Shown here: positions 1 through 7,113 of the stretch, piece after piece
Position numbering within the stretch: position 1 is the first letter of the stretch
Layout of the letters: every line of letters begins with the position of its first letter
Origin: Hungatella sp. UBA4396
GTDB taxonomy: Bacteria > Bacillota > Clostridia > Lachnospirales > Lachnospiraceae
Assembly (NCBI GenBank): GCA_002389905.1
Contig: DGRE01000028.1
Coordinates: 1 to 34,234, forward strand
Direction of reading: 5' to 3'
DNA: 34,234 nucleotides
The notes under the pieces: generated by a model
Databases searched by the model: none
What the model saw: the letters and a program-made list of their open reading frames with translations, nothing else
Told to the model about the DNA's origin: nothing
Program-made: the position numbers and the translations under genes

Positions 1-19
1 AGAAAGGCGGATTATAAAA

Positions 20-1186
20 ATGGAAGTGATTAATAAAATACCGGTCTCTCCTGAAGAATATGGAGAAGTTGAATATAACAAAATTCCTGAAACCATTTTT
101 CACCAATCATTGATGAATGATGTTGAACGTAGGTTTGTTTTTGGCTTGGTGGATTTTTTTAAACCTGAACGCATACTTGAAATTGGTGTAGCTGGAGGCG
201 GAGGGAGTGCTTTATTGCTTGAAATGATAAAAGAGAGAAAAGGCGCACAACTGGTTTCTGTTGATTTGGCAGAATATGTTTATTCTACGAATGTGCCTAT
301 TGGACAGACCGCTATTGATCTGTATCCTAATGGAAATCCACAATGGAAACTTTTCACAGGAAAGGATCCCTCACAGATATTAGATGAATTGAATGGGAAG
401 TTTGACTTTCTTATTCTTGATACTGCGCATATTCATCCGATTGAAAGTTTGAATTTTTTGTGTTCCTTACCTCACCTTTCTGATAACGCGATTGTGGTTT
501 TACACGATATTGGTTCGTATCGATCGGCTATAGATCCATTTTCTCATTTTCCTAAAGCAGAATTTGCTTGTAAACTACTTTATGACATAATCGTAGCTGA
601 AAAATTGCGTCCAAAGGACTCTGAATATCGTAAACGGTTTCCTTTCTCTAATATTGGTGCATTCCAGATATCAGAGGATACAAAAAGGTATATTGGAAAT
701 ATATTCACTTCTTTGGAATTCCCTTGGGGATTATATCCGTCTCAAGACATACTGGACAGTCTGAACCATTGTATGGAGACACATTATAGCCAGGAAAACT
801 TTGAAATCTTTAAAATAGCCTGCGCTGAAAATAAAAGATTGTATGACACGGGTTTTAAAAGCTTTTTTGATCAGCAATATTTTGATGTGCAAAGAATGAT
901 GCAGGGAGTGGAAAAAGTTGTATTTTATGGAAAGAGAAAAGCAAAGGAGTATTTGTCCTTATTCAGAAACCTCGAACTGGCCTTGCCCTACGAAATATGG
1001 GATAATTATGAATCTGGTAATGTAGAAGGAATTCCTGTTGTCAAGCCTCGAAATGATCTGTCTGATGGAACTTCTATTGTATTTAGCATGCGATATAATG
1101 ATTTAGTGGAATCGTTAATTCCAACTGTTCAAGCCAATGTAATTAGAGTGGATGTTCTTATCAGAGAAATGGAAGATGTTTTTTGA
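20..1186 (+). CDS. SAM-dependent methyltransferase-like protein with C-terminal Rossmann-like module
   Basis: A 388-residue protein with an AAAGG-type ribosome binding site just upstream, so it is probably complete at the window edge. Residues about 48-165 form a class I methyltransferase fold: glycine-rich SAM loop ILEIGVAGGGGS (52-63), acidic VDL at 81-83, then LILDTAHIH (131-139) and VVLHDIG (159-165), whose Asp/His pattern resembles metal-assisted O-methyltransferases of the Methyltransf_24/CmcI type. The tail from about residue 297 (VEKVVFYGKRK) is a second small alpha/beta module ending in an IWDN-type loop; a similar module opens the next gene's product. The 70-base gap suggests one transcript. 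By context (glycan-type neighbour, upstream of flagellar genes) it may modify a surface sugar or flagellin glycan; the substrate is not visible in the sequence. Confidence 0.7.
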   Translation: MEVINKIPVSPEEYGEVEYNKIPETIFHQSLMNDVERRFVFGLVDFFKPERILEIGVAGGGGSALLLEMIKERKGAQLVSVDLAEYVYSTNVPIGQTAIDLYPNGNPQWKLFTGKDPSQILDELNGKFDFLILDTAHIHPIESLNFLCSLPHLSDNAIVVLHDIGSYRSAIDPFSHFPKAEFACKLLYDIIVAEKLRPKDSEYRKRFPFSNIGAFQISEDTKRYIGNIFTSLEFPWGLYPSQDILDSLNHCMETHYSQENFEIFKIACAENKRLYDTGFKSFFDQQYFDVQRMMQGVEKVVFYGKRKAKEYLSLFRNLELALPYEIWDNYESGNVEGIPVVKPRNDLSDGTSIVFSMRYNDLVESLIPTVQANVIRVDVLIREMEDVF

Positions 1187-1256
1187 TTAAAAGGGAGGAG
1201 TCCCCCAACGAATCTAGTTGTAGTTTATTTAATAACCTGAGTAGGAGAATGTTTGA

Positions 1257-3353
1257 ATGTACGACGCAGAATATGTATTGAGTTCGTTTGAACAATATTT
1301 TGGTGATAAAAAAGATAAACGTATAGTGTTATATGGGATTGGAAGTAACACAAAGCTTATCTTAGATAACTTTAAAAAACATCATTTTATAGGAATATGG
1401 AATAATGGCGGAATAGGTGACAAAATATTTGATAAAGAAATTCTTTCTTGTGAAAAAGCGCTGGAACTCGGAGTTGAAGTTGTTGTAATTATTGCCAGAT
1501 ATCAAAATGTTCCTATTATTTTTAAACGAATTGCTGAATTCTGCTCGAATAATTTTATACCAGTTTATACTGTTGATGGAAAACAACAAAAAATTATTCC
1601 AGATCACAGCAGATCATTTGAAAAGTATAAAGATATTTCGTATATCAATTTATGCAAACGGATAGAGGCAGCAGATATTGTCAGTTTTGATGTTTTTGAT
1701 ACGATTTTAATGAGGAGAATTTTGTATCCAGAAGATATTTTTGAGTTGGTAGAAAGACGAGCAAATGTACCTGGATTCGCAGAGAAGCGTAAAAACATTG
1801 CGCAACAATTATATTTAAAAGGTTTAAATCCTAATATATATGAAATATATGAGAACTTGAAAAACAATTTGTCTTTAAAAGAGGAAATTTTACCTCGTTT
1901 GCTTAACTTGGAGATTGAAGCGGAAAAGGAACACTTGTTATTGCGTAGGCGTGTTTTTGAATCATTACAATACGCTTCTTCTGTTGGTAAAAAGGTTTTT
2001 CTTGTTTCGGACATGTATCTTACCAGAGAAATAATAGAAGATATTTTTTCCCATCTTGGGATTGAATTGTCAGTTGATGATATATTAATATCTTGCGAAC
2101 AAGGGTGTTCAAAAGTTTCCGGACTTTTTTCTGTTCTTAAAGAAAAGGCAGGGGGTGGGAAAATCCTGCACATAGGGGACAGTTTTGACTGGGATTATGA
2201 ATATGCTTTGAAATATGGCATAGACGAGGCTTTTCATATTGAGAGTGGTCTTATGATGATGTTGGATTCTTATGCTTTTGATGTGTTGAAGTTTGATACA
2301 GTTCTTGATAACCGTCTTGTTCTTGGTGAATTTATTTCTCAAAAACTGAATGATCCTTTTCTGTTCAGTGTAACAAATGGTTTTTTTGATATTAACGAAG
2401 AGGCGGATATTGGCTATTCTTATTTTGCTCCTTTTTTTTACAAATGGATTCATTGGGTTGAGAAAAAGATAAAAGAATATAAGTTTGATCGAATTTTATT
2501 TGGATCTCGGGATGGATATTTGCTGTTAAAAATATGTGAAATATTACAAATTGATTTAGTAAATAAATCATCTTATTTTTATACATCACGAATTGTAGCA
2601 GTTTTGGCTATGATTCAATCAGAGGAGGATATTCTTTACTTTTCTCATATGCCTTTTGCAGGCTCTATCGAAGAAATGATCCAATTCAGATTCAAGTTGA
2701 AAAAAAAGGAGGTTTTAAAACGTAAAAAAGGTGAATCTGATGATGAATACATTTTACGCCATAAAAAGCAAATATTTTTTAGTGCTGAGAGGGCCAGAGA
2801 AAGGTATTTAAAATATATTGAGAAATTAGGTATCTCTCAACACGAGAAAATTGCTTTTATAGACTTTGTTGCTGGTGGAACCTCTCAGATGGCGGTTGAC
2901 CGAATTTCAAATTGGTCTGTAACAGGATTATATTTTTGCCGAATCATGGAGAAATATAAACAGGGAATAAAGGTGGAATCGTTATATAGAGAAGAATTTG
3001 CATCTGGAAGTACACCATATAATTTTTTTAAGGCAAGTTGGCTTTTGGAGAATGTGTTAAGTTCCATGGAACCCTCTCTGATTGATTTTGACGAAGAAGG
3101 GGAAATGGTTTTTGACCAAGAATCCAGGACGGCCCCTGTACTTGAAATGTTTAAAAAAATTCAGCAGGGAATTTTAAATTATCAGGATGTATATAAAAGA
3201 ATTGATTTTGGTAATGTGGATGAGCACCTCACTGATGCTTTAGTTGGGCTGATGGAAAAAAGATATACTATACGAAGTGACGAATTTTTTGATGGAATAT
3301 TTTCGTATAGTGATACATTCTATAATATGCAGCTTGATTTGAGCGATTTTTAA
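1257..3353 (+). CDS. Three-part HAD-superfamily protein (COG5610-like) with N-terminal Rossmann-like module
   Basis: A 698-residue protein preceded by TAGGAG. Residues 20-110 form a small nucleotide-binding-like module starting RIVLYGIGSNTK and containing an IWNN turn, similar to the tail of the upstream methyltransferase. Residues 140-330 carry all HAD motifs: DVFDT (Asp145, Asp148), FLVSD (Ser251, Asp252), Lys286 and HIGDSFDWD (305-313). HAD enzymes use the first Asp as nucleophile, so phosphatase or phosphotransferase activity is likely. Residues 340-698 are a large alpha/beta region I do not recognise by motif; COG5610-type HAD proteins in polysaccharide loci have similar extensions. AT-rich tracts include T8 (2432-2439) and A8 (2700-2707). 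A role in surface glycan or flagellin modification is inferred from context only. Confidence 0.65.
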   Translation: MYDAEYVLSSFEQYFGDKKDKRIVLYGIGSNTKLILDNFKKHHFIGIWNNGGIGDKIFDKEILSCEKALELGVEVVVIIARYQNVPIIFKRIAEFCSNNFIPVYTVDGKQQKIIPDHSRSFEKYKDISYINLCKRIEAADIVSFDVFDTILMRRILYPEDIFELVERRANVPGFAEKRKNIAQQLYLKGLNPNIYEIYENLKNNLSLKEEILPRLLNLEIEAEKEHLLLRRRVFESLQYASSVGKKVFLVSDMYLTREIIEDIFSHLGIELSVDDILISCEQGCSKVSGLFSVLKEKAGGGKILHIGDSFDWDYEYALKYGIDEAFHIESGLMMMLDSYAFDVLKFDTVLDNRLVLGEFISQKLNDPFLFSVTNGFFDINEEADIGYSYFAPFFYKWIHWVEKKIKEYKFDRILFGSRDGYLLLKICEILQIDLVNKSSYFYTSRIVAVLAMIQSEEDILYFSHMPFAGSIEEMIQFRFKLKKKEVLKRKKGESDDEYILRHKKQIFFSAERARERYLKYIEKLGISQHEKIAFIDFVAGGTSQMAVDRISNWSVTGLYFCRIMEKYKQGIKVESLYREEFASGSTPYNFFKASWLLENVLSSMEPSLIDFDEEGEMVFDQESRTAPVLEMFKKIQQGILNYQDVYKRIDFGNVDEHLTDALVGLMEKRYTIRSDEFFDGIFSYSDTFYNMQLDLSDF

Positions 3354-3393
3354 ATTCTGATAACGGGAATGGAACTGCCAGGCTGGAGAGATT

Positions 3394-3495
3394 ATGAATA
3401 TCGAAAATATGTGTGATAGCTTTAAACGCGTAATTGACTTTGCAAAAAGGGTTTCTAACTCTTCTTTTTTGTCAATAGTTGGGGTGGGATTCTGA
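3394..3495 (+). pseudogene. Short ORF, probable truncated 5' end of a third gene in the glycan-type operon
   Basis: A 33-codon reading frame starts at ATG 3394, seven bases after GGAGAG, 40 bases past the HAD gene stop and in the same direction. It opens like a normal gene (MNIENMCDSFKRVIDFAKR) and reaches a stop soon after a SIVGVG stretch that looks like the start of a Rossmann beta-strand and glycine loop. Directly downstream come a terminator hairpin and mobile-element remains, so the simplest reading is that the rest of the gene was lost in a deletion. It could instead be a genuine small peptide gene; nothing in the sequence decides this. Confidence 0.4.
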
Positions 3496-3546
3496 TATGT
3501 CCCCCTGTCAAGTAGACAGGTTAAATATCTAAAATAAATGCACATG

Positions 3547-3577
3547 ACTGCCACGCAAAATCGCGTGGCAGTTTTTC
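3547..3577 (+). terminator. Rho-independent terminator, also the insertion site of the group II intron
   Basis: Perfect 10-bp stem ACTGCCACGC / GCGTGGCAGT (3547-3556 with 3563-3572), loop AAAATC, and a T-run at 3572-3576. It would end transcription from the upstream glycan-type genes before the flagellar operon. The intron 5' end begins about three bases after the T-run, the placement typical of class C group II introns, which home to terminator stem-loops. Confidence 0.8.
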
Positions 3578-3597
3578 TGGTGCGCCCAGCGGGCGCA

Positions 3598-3625
3598 CGT
3601 TCTAATGCAATGTCATTAACTTTAG
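3598..3625. repeat. IS left boundary: target duplication plus terminal inverted repeat
   Basis: CGTTCTAATG (3598-3607) is one copy of a 10-bp target-site duplication. The next 18 bases, beginning CAATGTCATTAA (3608-3625), match the reverse complement of the other IS end at 15 of 18 positions. Confidence 0.75.
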
Positions 3626-3756
3626 ATATATACATTGGAAGATATAAGGCTGATCATCATACTTTGCCGATAAAACTAATTGAAATTCGGATGTTAAGGC
3701 GAACTAAATAGACAGGTCGTTGTAACCTGCCAGAAAAACAGTATAAAACGATAGAC

Positions 3757-5092
3757 TTAAGATAGTCGATAATTAAAACTCATAACAGAACGGTCTTTCT
3801 TTTTTCGCCGAATTGCTTTTCGACCTGGGCGAATCGGGGTAAGATACCTAATTACAATACTCACGAGTACATCTTGATTTATCAGTTTTTTTGATGAACT
3901 CCCGACAAGCATTTATTGCAACAGAAAAACTTGGTTTGTATGCATGCTTTCTAGCACCTTGACTGATATTTTGGCCAGAAAAAATCAAGGATACGAAATT
4001 ATACATGATTAGATGAGCAAATATTTCCTGATATGCAGAGTCTATCTTTTAGCATGGAAATTTAAGTGACCAAGAGAATACTTTAAGTGATGGAATGATG
4101 TTTCAATGCCCAACGCTGTGAATACAACTGTTTAATATCGTCTTTGGAAAATGTTTCTGATGGAAGATTTGTAATGATAGTTTCGTAAATGTCGTTTTCC
4201 AGTTTAAATTTAAGGATGCGAAAGAAAGAGTATATATTTTGTAAATATCAACAGTACCGTCATCTGTCATAAAATAATCGAATGATTCTGGGTGGGAGAT
4301 ACGTCTGTATTTATTTTTGCTATTATACATTTCCCAATGTTCTTTTGTTCTTCCAGCCGTAAGGTGTAGATCGACAAGTTCGTCAAATTCATCAGTTTGA
4401 GGAATATCTAAGCAACAAGCGATTCCTCCTTTGCTGGCGGGGGCTTTAATATGGAAAAGAAATTTCCATCCCTTTTCCTGAATGTGTGCTAATGCATTAT
4501 ACGATTCATAGCCTCTGTCAGCAATTATAATAGCAGGTTTCTCAGATGATATCCGATCTACCATATCTATTAATGCCAGGTTTTTGTTTGAGATACGGCT
4601 TTTTTGTATTATTGCATCAATGTATGTTTTTTCACAAATATCGAAAAGAGCATTCAAATGTAATAGATTATAAGGCCTTTGATCATTGACTCTGGAAAAG
4701 TATGAATCGGGATCATCTTTATTTGTGGGTATATGAAGATCCGATCCATCAATGGCAAACAAACGATATCCTCTAAAAGTTGAGTTCTGGTTGGTTTTAT
4801 CATTAAAAGAATGAAAAAGCGATTCAAAAGCACTAGAAAGAACTTTATATCGTTGTTGAACAAATGCTTCAGATGTTGGAGTGTCTTTTGCACAATTATA
4901 CCGATTTAGTAGTTCGCTATTGATACTACCTCCTGATATCGCAAGAATAGTGTGAATGGTATCCGAAAAAGATAGTTTCCTTTTTCAAGAATGATCTTGT
5001 GGATTTCTAACATAATCATGCTTATTTAATCTAAGGTTATCAATTAATTCATTTAAAATATGGTTTAGATGGTTTGGGGTAAATTTTTTCAT
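3757..5092 (-). pseudogene. IS4-type DDE transposase, inactivated
   Basis: The frame starts at ATG 5092 behind GGAGG (MKKFTPNHLNHILNEL) and covers about 445 codons, the usual IS4 length. Asp of IDGSD (in the frame from 4762) and Asp of IIIADRGYES are the first two catalytic positions. Damage is extensive: a TGA at 4985-4987; a frameshift near 4220 after IYTLSF; further shifts near 4075, before an IDSAYQEIFAH stretch, and near 3850, before the conserved PIRPGRK tail; a TAG nearby; final stop at 3757-3759. The Y-(2)-R-(3)-E motif reads YSQRWALK, so the catalytic Glu is also lost. The intact-looking 219-residue stretch at 4103-4762 is only the middle of the gene. Confidence 0.85.
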
Positions 5093-5136
5093 ATGCGGTC
5101 CTCCTTGTGAATCAAGCTGATATGCTTAATTACAAG

Positions 5137-5167
5137 GGTCGCTTTGCTAATAATTAGCAAAGCGACC
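5137..5167 (-). other. Long perfect hairpin upstream of the transposase
   Basis: Arms GGTCGCTTTGCTAA and TTAGCAAAGCGACC pair over 14 bp around a TAA loop. It lies inside the IS, 45 bases ahead of the transposase start. Hairpins here are known in other IS families to block read-through expression of transposase from outside transcription; that role is inferred. Confidence 0.6.
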
Positions 5168-5218
5168 GCACGATTTATATGGACTGTCAATAGATATTTG
5201 AAATTTTATGCACTAATC

Positions 5219-5246
5219 CTTAACTTAATGCCATTGCGTTTTAATG
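5219..5246. repeat. IS right boundary: terminal inverted repeat plus target duplication
   Basis: CTTAACTTAATGCCATTG (5219-5236) is the reverse-complement partner of 3608-3625 at 15 of 18 positions. It is followed by CGTTTTAATG (5237-5246), the second copy of the 10-bp target duplication with one C-to-T change. Confidence 0.75.
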
Positions 5247-5823
5247 GGTGAAAGTCGTGTGTTCTGAAAGCTGTCATCAGCTTACCGGTGAAAGTTCGGT
5301 CAAGGTAATTGCCAGTGAGCCTTGTAGCAAGCCTCCAGTGCTCTTGGGTGACTAATTGTGCTGAAGCGAGGTAGACCTATGTGAAATAGGTGCAAATTAA
5401 CAGTCCGTAACATTAAGTGAAATTTGTAGCATCGTTACCTTAGGCCCCATAAGAGGGCAAGAGGGAATCGAGTCATTGACTTTCTGACGAAGACCATGGA
5501 AGACGTGAAGATACTGGAAAAGCAGCGTTGAAGAACCCTTCGGTGTAGAGGAAGCGGAATGTTAAGACAGTTGATGATGGAACAGAAGAGACCTCATATC
5601 GCCATGCTCCATAAACATGTAATTCAGGATATAAGTGTACATACGAAATTCTTGAAGAAGCGATATGAGGAGTCGGAGGAGTCCATAGTATCTACGAACC
5701 ACTGATAAGATAAACGGTGGGAGAAAAGGGACTCTGCTTTAATCATGATTAACGGAAGGTAAGGAATAGTGCAAAGAGCATGCGAGTACCTGGGGAGGTC
5801 TCGTCAGCAAGCAGAAACAGAGT

Positions 5824-5931
5824 ATGAAACTTGTAGTAACAACGAATGACGAGAAGTCAGCAGAGGTCATAGTACCAAGGTGGTTGCAAACACAGTGGGA
5901 AGGACTGCACTTTAGGAGACATAGGCAGTGA
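5824..5931 (+). pseudogene. Remnant of the intron-encoded reverse transcriptase/maturase leader
   Basis: A 35-codon stretch from ATG 5824 reads MKLVVTTNDEKSAEVIVPR and on to a stop at 5929-5931. The EKSAEVIVP segment overlaps the RNA block AGAAGTCAGCAGAGGTCATA that precedes or begins intron-encoded proteins in this intron class. A second short frame (about 5928-6023, including HMEDYLQMVSAEI) continues in another phase. The palm, YADD box, maturase and endonuclease domains are absent. Assignment rests on position within the intron and on remembered family sequence. Confidence 0.45.
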
Positions 5932-6065
5932 ATGTAACTGACAGTAGATTTAAGAACAGACAACTTCATATGGAAGACTACCTGCAAATGGTATCTGCGG
6001 AAATCTTTAGGGTGCACCAATAAACCGAAACAACAAACCGTTTAACTGAAAGACTCACGCCGTTG

Positions 6066-6190
6066 AGTCGAATTTAGCATCCTGACATTTTTTAAATCTA
6101 AATATACTATTTTCCTATGAACTGCTTTATTGTTCTCATTTTCTGTTTCAGTTTCTATGCTTTTCAAAGAAATTCTGACTAAATTCGACT
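6066..6190. repeat. 12-bp perfect inverted repeats, 101 bases apart
   Basis: AGTCGAATTTAG (6066-6077) and CTAAATTCGACT (6179-6190) are exact reverse complements bounding an AT-rich 125-bp segment between the intron remnant and the flagellar promoter. A related AAATTCGAC occurs near 6306. This may be the edges of a tiny mobile-element relic, or a long-range pairing element. No gene is visible in 6024-6360 apart from the promoter and leader. Confidence 0.4.
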
Positions 6191-6207
6191 TCCCCCTTCA
6201 TTCTTTC

Positions 6208-6236
6208 TTGACAATATCTGTAATAAAATGTAGAAT
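6208..6236 (+). promoter_or_regulatory. Sigma-A type promoter of the fla/che operon
   Basis: TTGACA (6208-6213), 17-base spacer, TAGAAT (6231-6236). This is a near-consensus housekeeping promoter and the only strong one seen ahead of flgB. Transcription should begin near 6243, giving a leader of about 120 bases before the flgB start at 6365. The leader is A-rich and shows no obvious terminator or riboswitch fold. Confidence 0.7.
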
Positions 6237-6364
6237 ATAGTAAGAAAAATTACAGAAAAACTTAAAAATTGGAAAAGGCTGGTAAAATTTAACTGGCATT
6301 CTACAAAATTCGACAGCAAAATACAAGTTCCAAATTTCTGTAAAAGGAATGAAAGTGAGGGGCA

Positions 6365-6757
6365 ATGGCTATGAATGGAATATTTGGAAACAGCATTTCC
6401 ATGGCAGAAACAGCATTAGGCCACCTGTGGTCAAGGCAGCAGGTAACCTTGAATAATATTGCAAATGTAGAGACTCCTGGGTATAAGGCCCGTTACGTCA
6501 CATTTGAAGACGAATTCCGCAGACGTCTGCAGGCTGGGAGACAGGGCACGGGCACGTCAAGAGATATGGGGAACATCATAAATAGTTCCAGGTATTTCAC
6601 CCATGATACAAAGAACGAATCAGCCAGAATGGATGGAAACAATGTTAACCTGGACGTAGAAAACGTGGAGTTGGCAAGAACAAATCTTCAATATCAGTAT
6701 CAATTGAATGCCTTAAACAGTGAAGTGAGCAGACTTCGTACAGTGATTAAAAGTTAA
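6365..6757 (+). CDS. flgB: Flagellar basal-body rod protein FlgB
   Basis: A 130-residue proximal rod subunit, the usual length for FlgB. It has the rod/hook family signature LNNIANVETPGYK (29-41) near the N-terminus and a C-terminal amphipathic helix segment (VENVELARTNLQYQYQLN) that packs in the rod coiled-coil core. It is exported through the flagellar type III apparatus without a cleaved signal. The start at 6365 follows a GAGGGG site; a second ATG two codons on is a less likely alternative. It is the first gene of the operon. Unusually, flgC does not follow: the next gene, 17 bases downstream, is fliE, and flgC lies 13 kb further on. Confidence 0.93.
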   Translation: MAMNGIFGNSISMAETALGHLWSRQQVTLNNIANVETPGYKARYVTFEDEFRRRLQAGRQGTGTSRDMGNIINSSRYFTHDTKNESARMDGNNVNLDVENVELARTNLQYQYQLNALNSEVSRLRTVIKS

Positions 6758-6774
6758 GTCGGGAGGTAGATAAG

Positions 6775-7086
6775 ATGGCACAGATGTTTATAACGCCGAT
6801 TATTCCCATGGAGCATGTTGGTTCCATAGGAAATGAAAAGAAGGTGACAGCCGGACAAAATGGAAGTCCGGATTTTCGTGATATATTTAAAGATGCGATT
6901 CAGAGTGTAAAGAGTACAGATGAAGATTTGATGGTACAGGAATATTTGCTGTCAACGGGCCAGATTGATGATCCTCATACAGTGCCTGCAGCCGCAGCAA
7001 AAGCCCAGTTATCTGCAGAATTTCTCGCATCTCTTCGGACTAAGGCACTGGAAGCCTACAATGAGATTATAAGAATCGGTATTTAA
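6775..7086 (+). CDS. fliE: Flagellar hook-basal body protein FliE
   Basis: A 103-residue FliE, the adaptor that joins the MS ring to the proximal rod and is among the first proteins exported. The conserved region covers residues about 35-103, ending in the typical AYNEIIRIGI. Residues 1-30 are variable. A GGGAGG site lies about eight bases before the ATG. It sits between flgB and fliF, in the standard relative order except that flgC is missing between flgB and fliE. There is no transmembrane segment or signal peptide, consistent with export through the flagellar system. Confidence 0.92.
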   Translation: MAQMFITPIIPMEHVGSIGNEKKVTAGQNGSPDFRDIFKDAIQSVKSTDEDLMVQEYLLSTGQIDDPHTVPAAAAKAQLSAEFLASLRTKALEAYNEIIRIGI

Positions 7087-7113
7087 CCATAGATAACGGG
7101 GCGGACAGATGTG

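Larger units (their letters stand above)
3608..5236 (-). mobile_element. Degenerate IS4-like insertion sequence, about 1.63 kb
   Basis: A 1629-bp element bounded by 18-bp imperfect inverted repeats (15/18) and flanked by 10-bp direct repeats differing at one base. It contains one decayed transposase gene on the minus strand. Size, duplication length, inverted-repeat length and DDE motifs are those expected of the IS4/IS231 type. It sits inside the 5' end of a group II intron, so it arrived after the intron. With a dead transposase it is immobile unless helped in trans. Confidence 0.8.
3580..6015 (+). mobile_element. Truncated group II (class C-like) intron, split by an IS element
   Basis: The intron begins GTGCG at 3580 with hairpin GTGCGCCC-AGC-GGGCGCAC (3580-3598). 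Removing the IS at 3608-5236 and one copy of its duplication joins this to GGGTGAAAGTC at 5247, giving the same 5' architecture as class C introns such as Oceanobacillus O.i.I1 (recalled from memory, not aligned). Further blocks fit domain I-IV sequence: TTACCGGTGAAAG (about 5282), CTGGGGAGGTCTCG (about 5790) and AGAAGTCAGCAGAGGTCATA (5853-5872). The last intron-like sequence ends near 6015; I see no reverse transcriptase catalytic region and no domain V/VI before the flagellar promoter, so it cannot splice or move. The exact 3' break is uncertain. Confidence 0.7.

Noticed and set aside
3504..3520. Inverted repeat CCTGTC-AAGTA-GACAGG as another IS end
   Set aside because: Only 6-bp arms, no partner copy bounding an element and no transposase outside the IS at 3608-5236.
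3580..3598. GC-rich hairpin as a second terminator
   Set aside because: No T-run follows on either strand, and it fits the 5' end of the intron.
3240..3635. 131-codon minus-strand frame across the end of the HAD gene and the terminator
   Set aside because: It is antisense to the HAD gene, runs through terminator and intron sequence, and has no recognisable protein character.
4654..4893. 79-codon minus-strand frame overlapping the transposase
   Set aside because: It is an out-of-phase reading of the transposase; the true frame is traced from ATG 5092.
5739..6020. 93-codon minus-strand frame in the intron remnant
   Set aside because: It is antisense to group II intron RNA blocks and is Cys/Ser-rich with no domain; chance frame.
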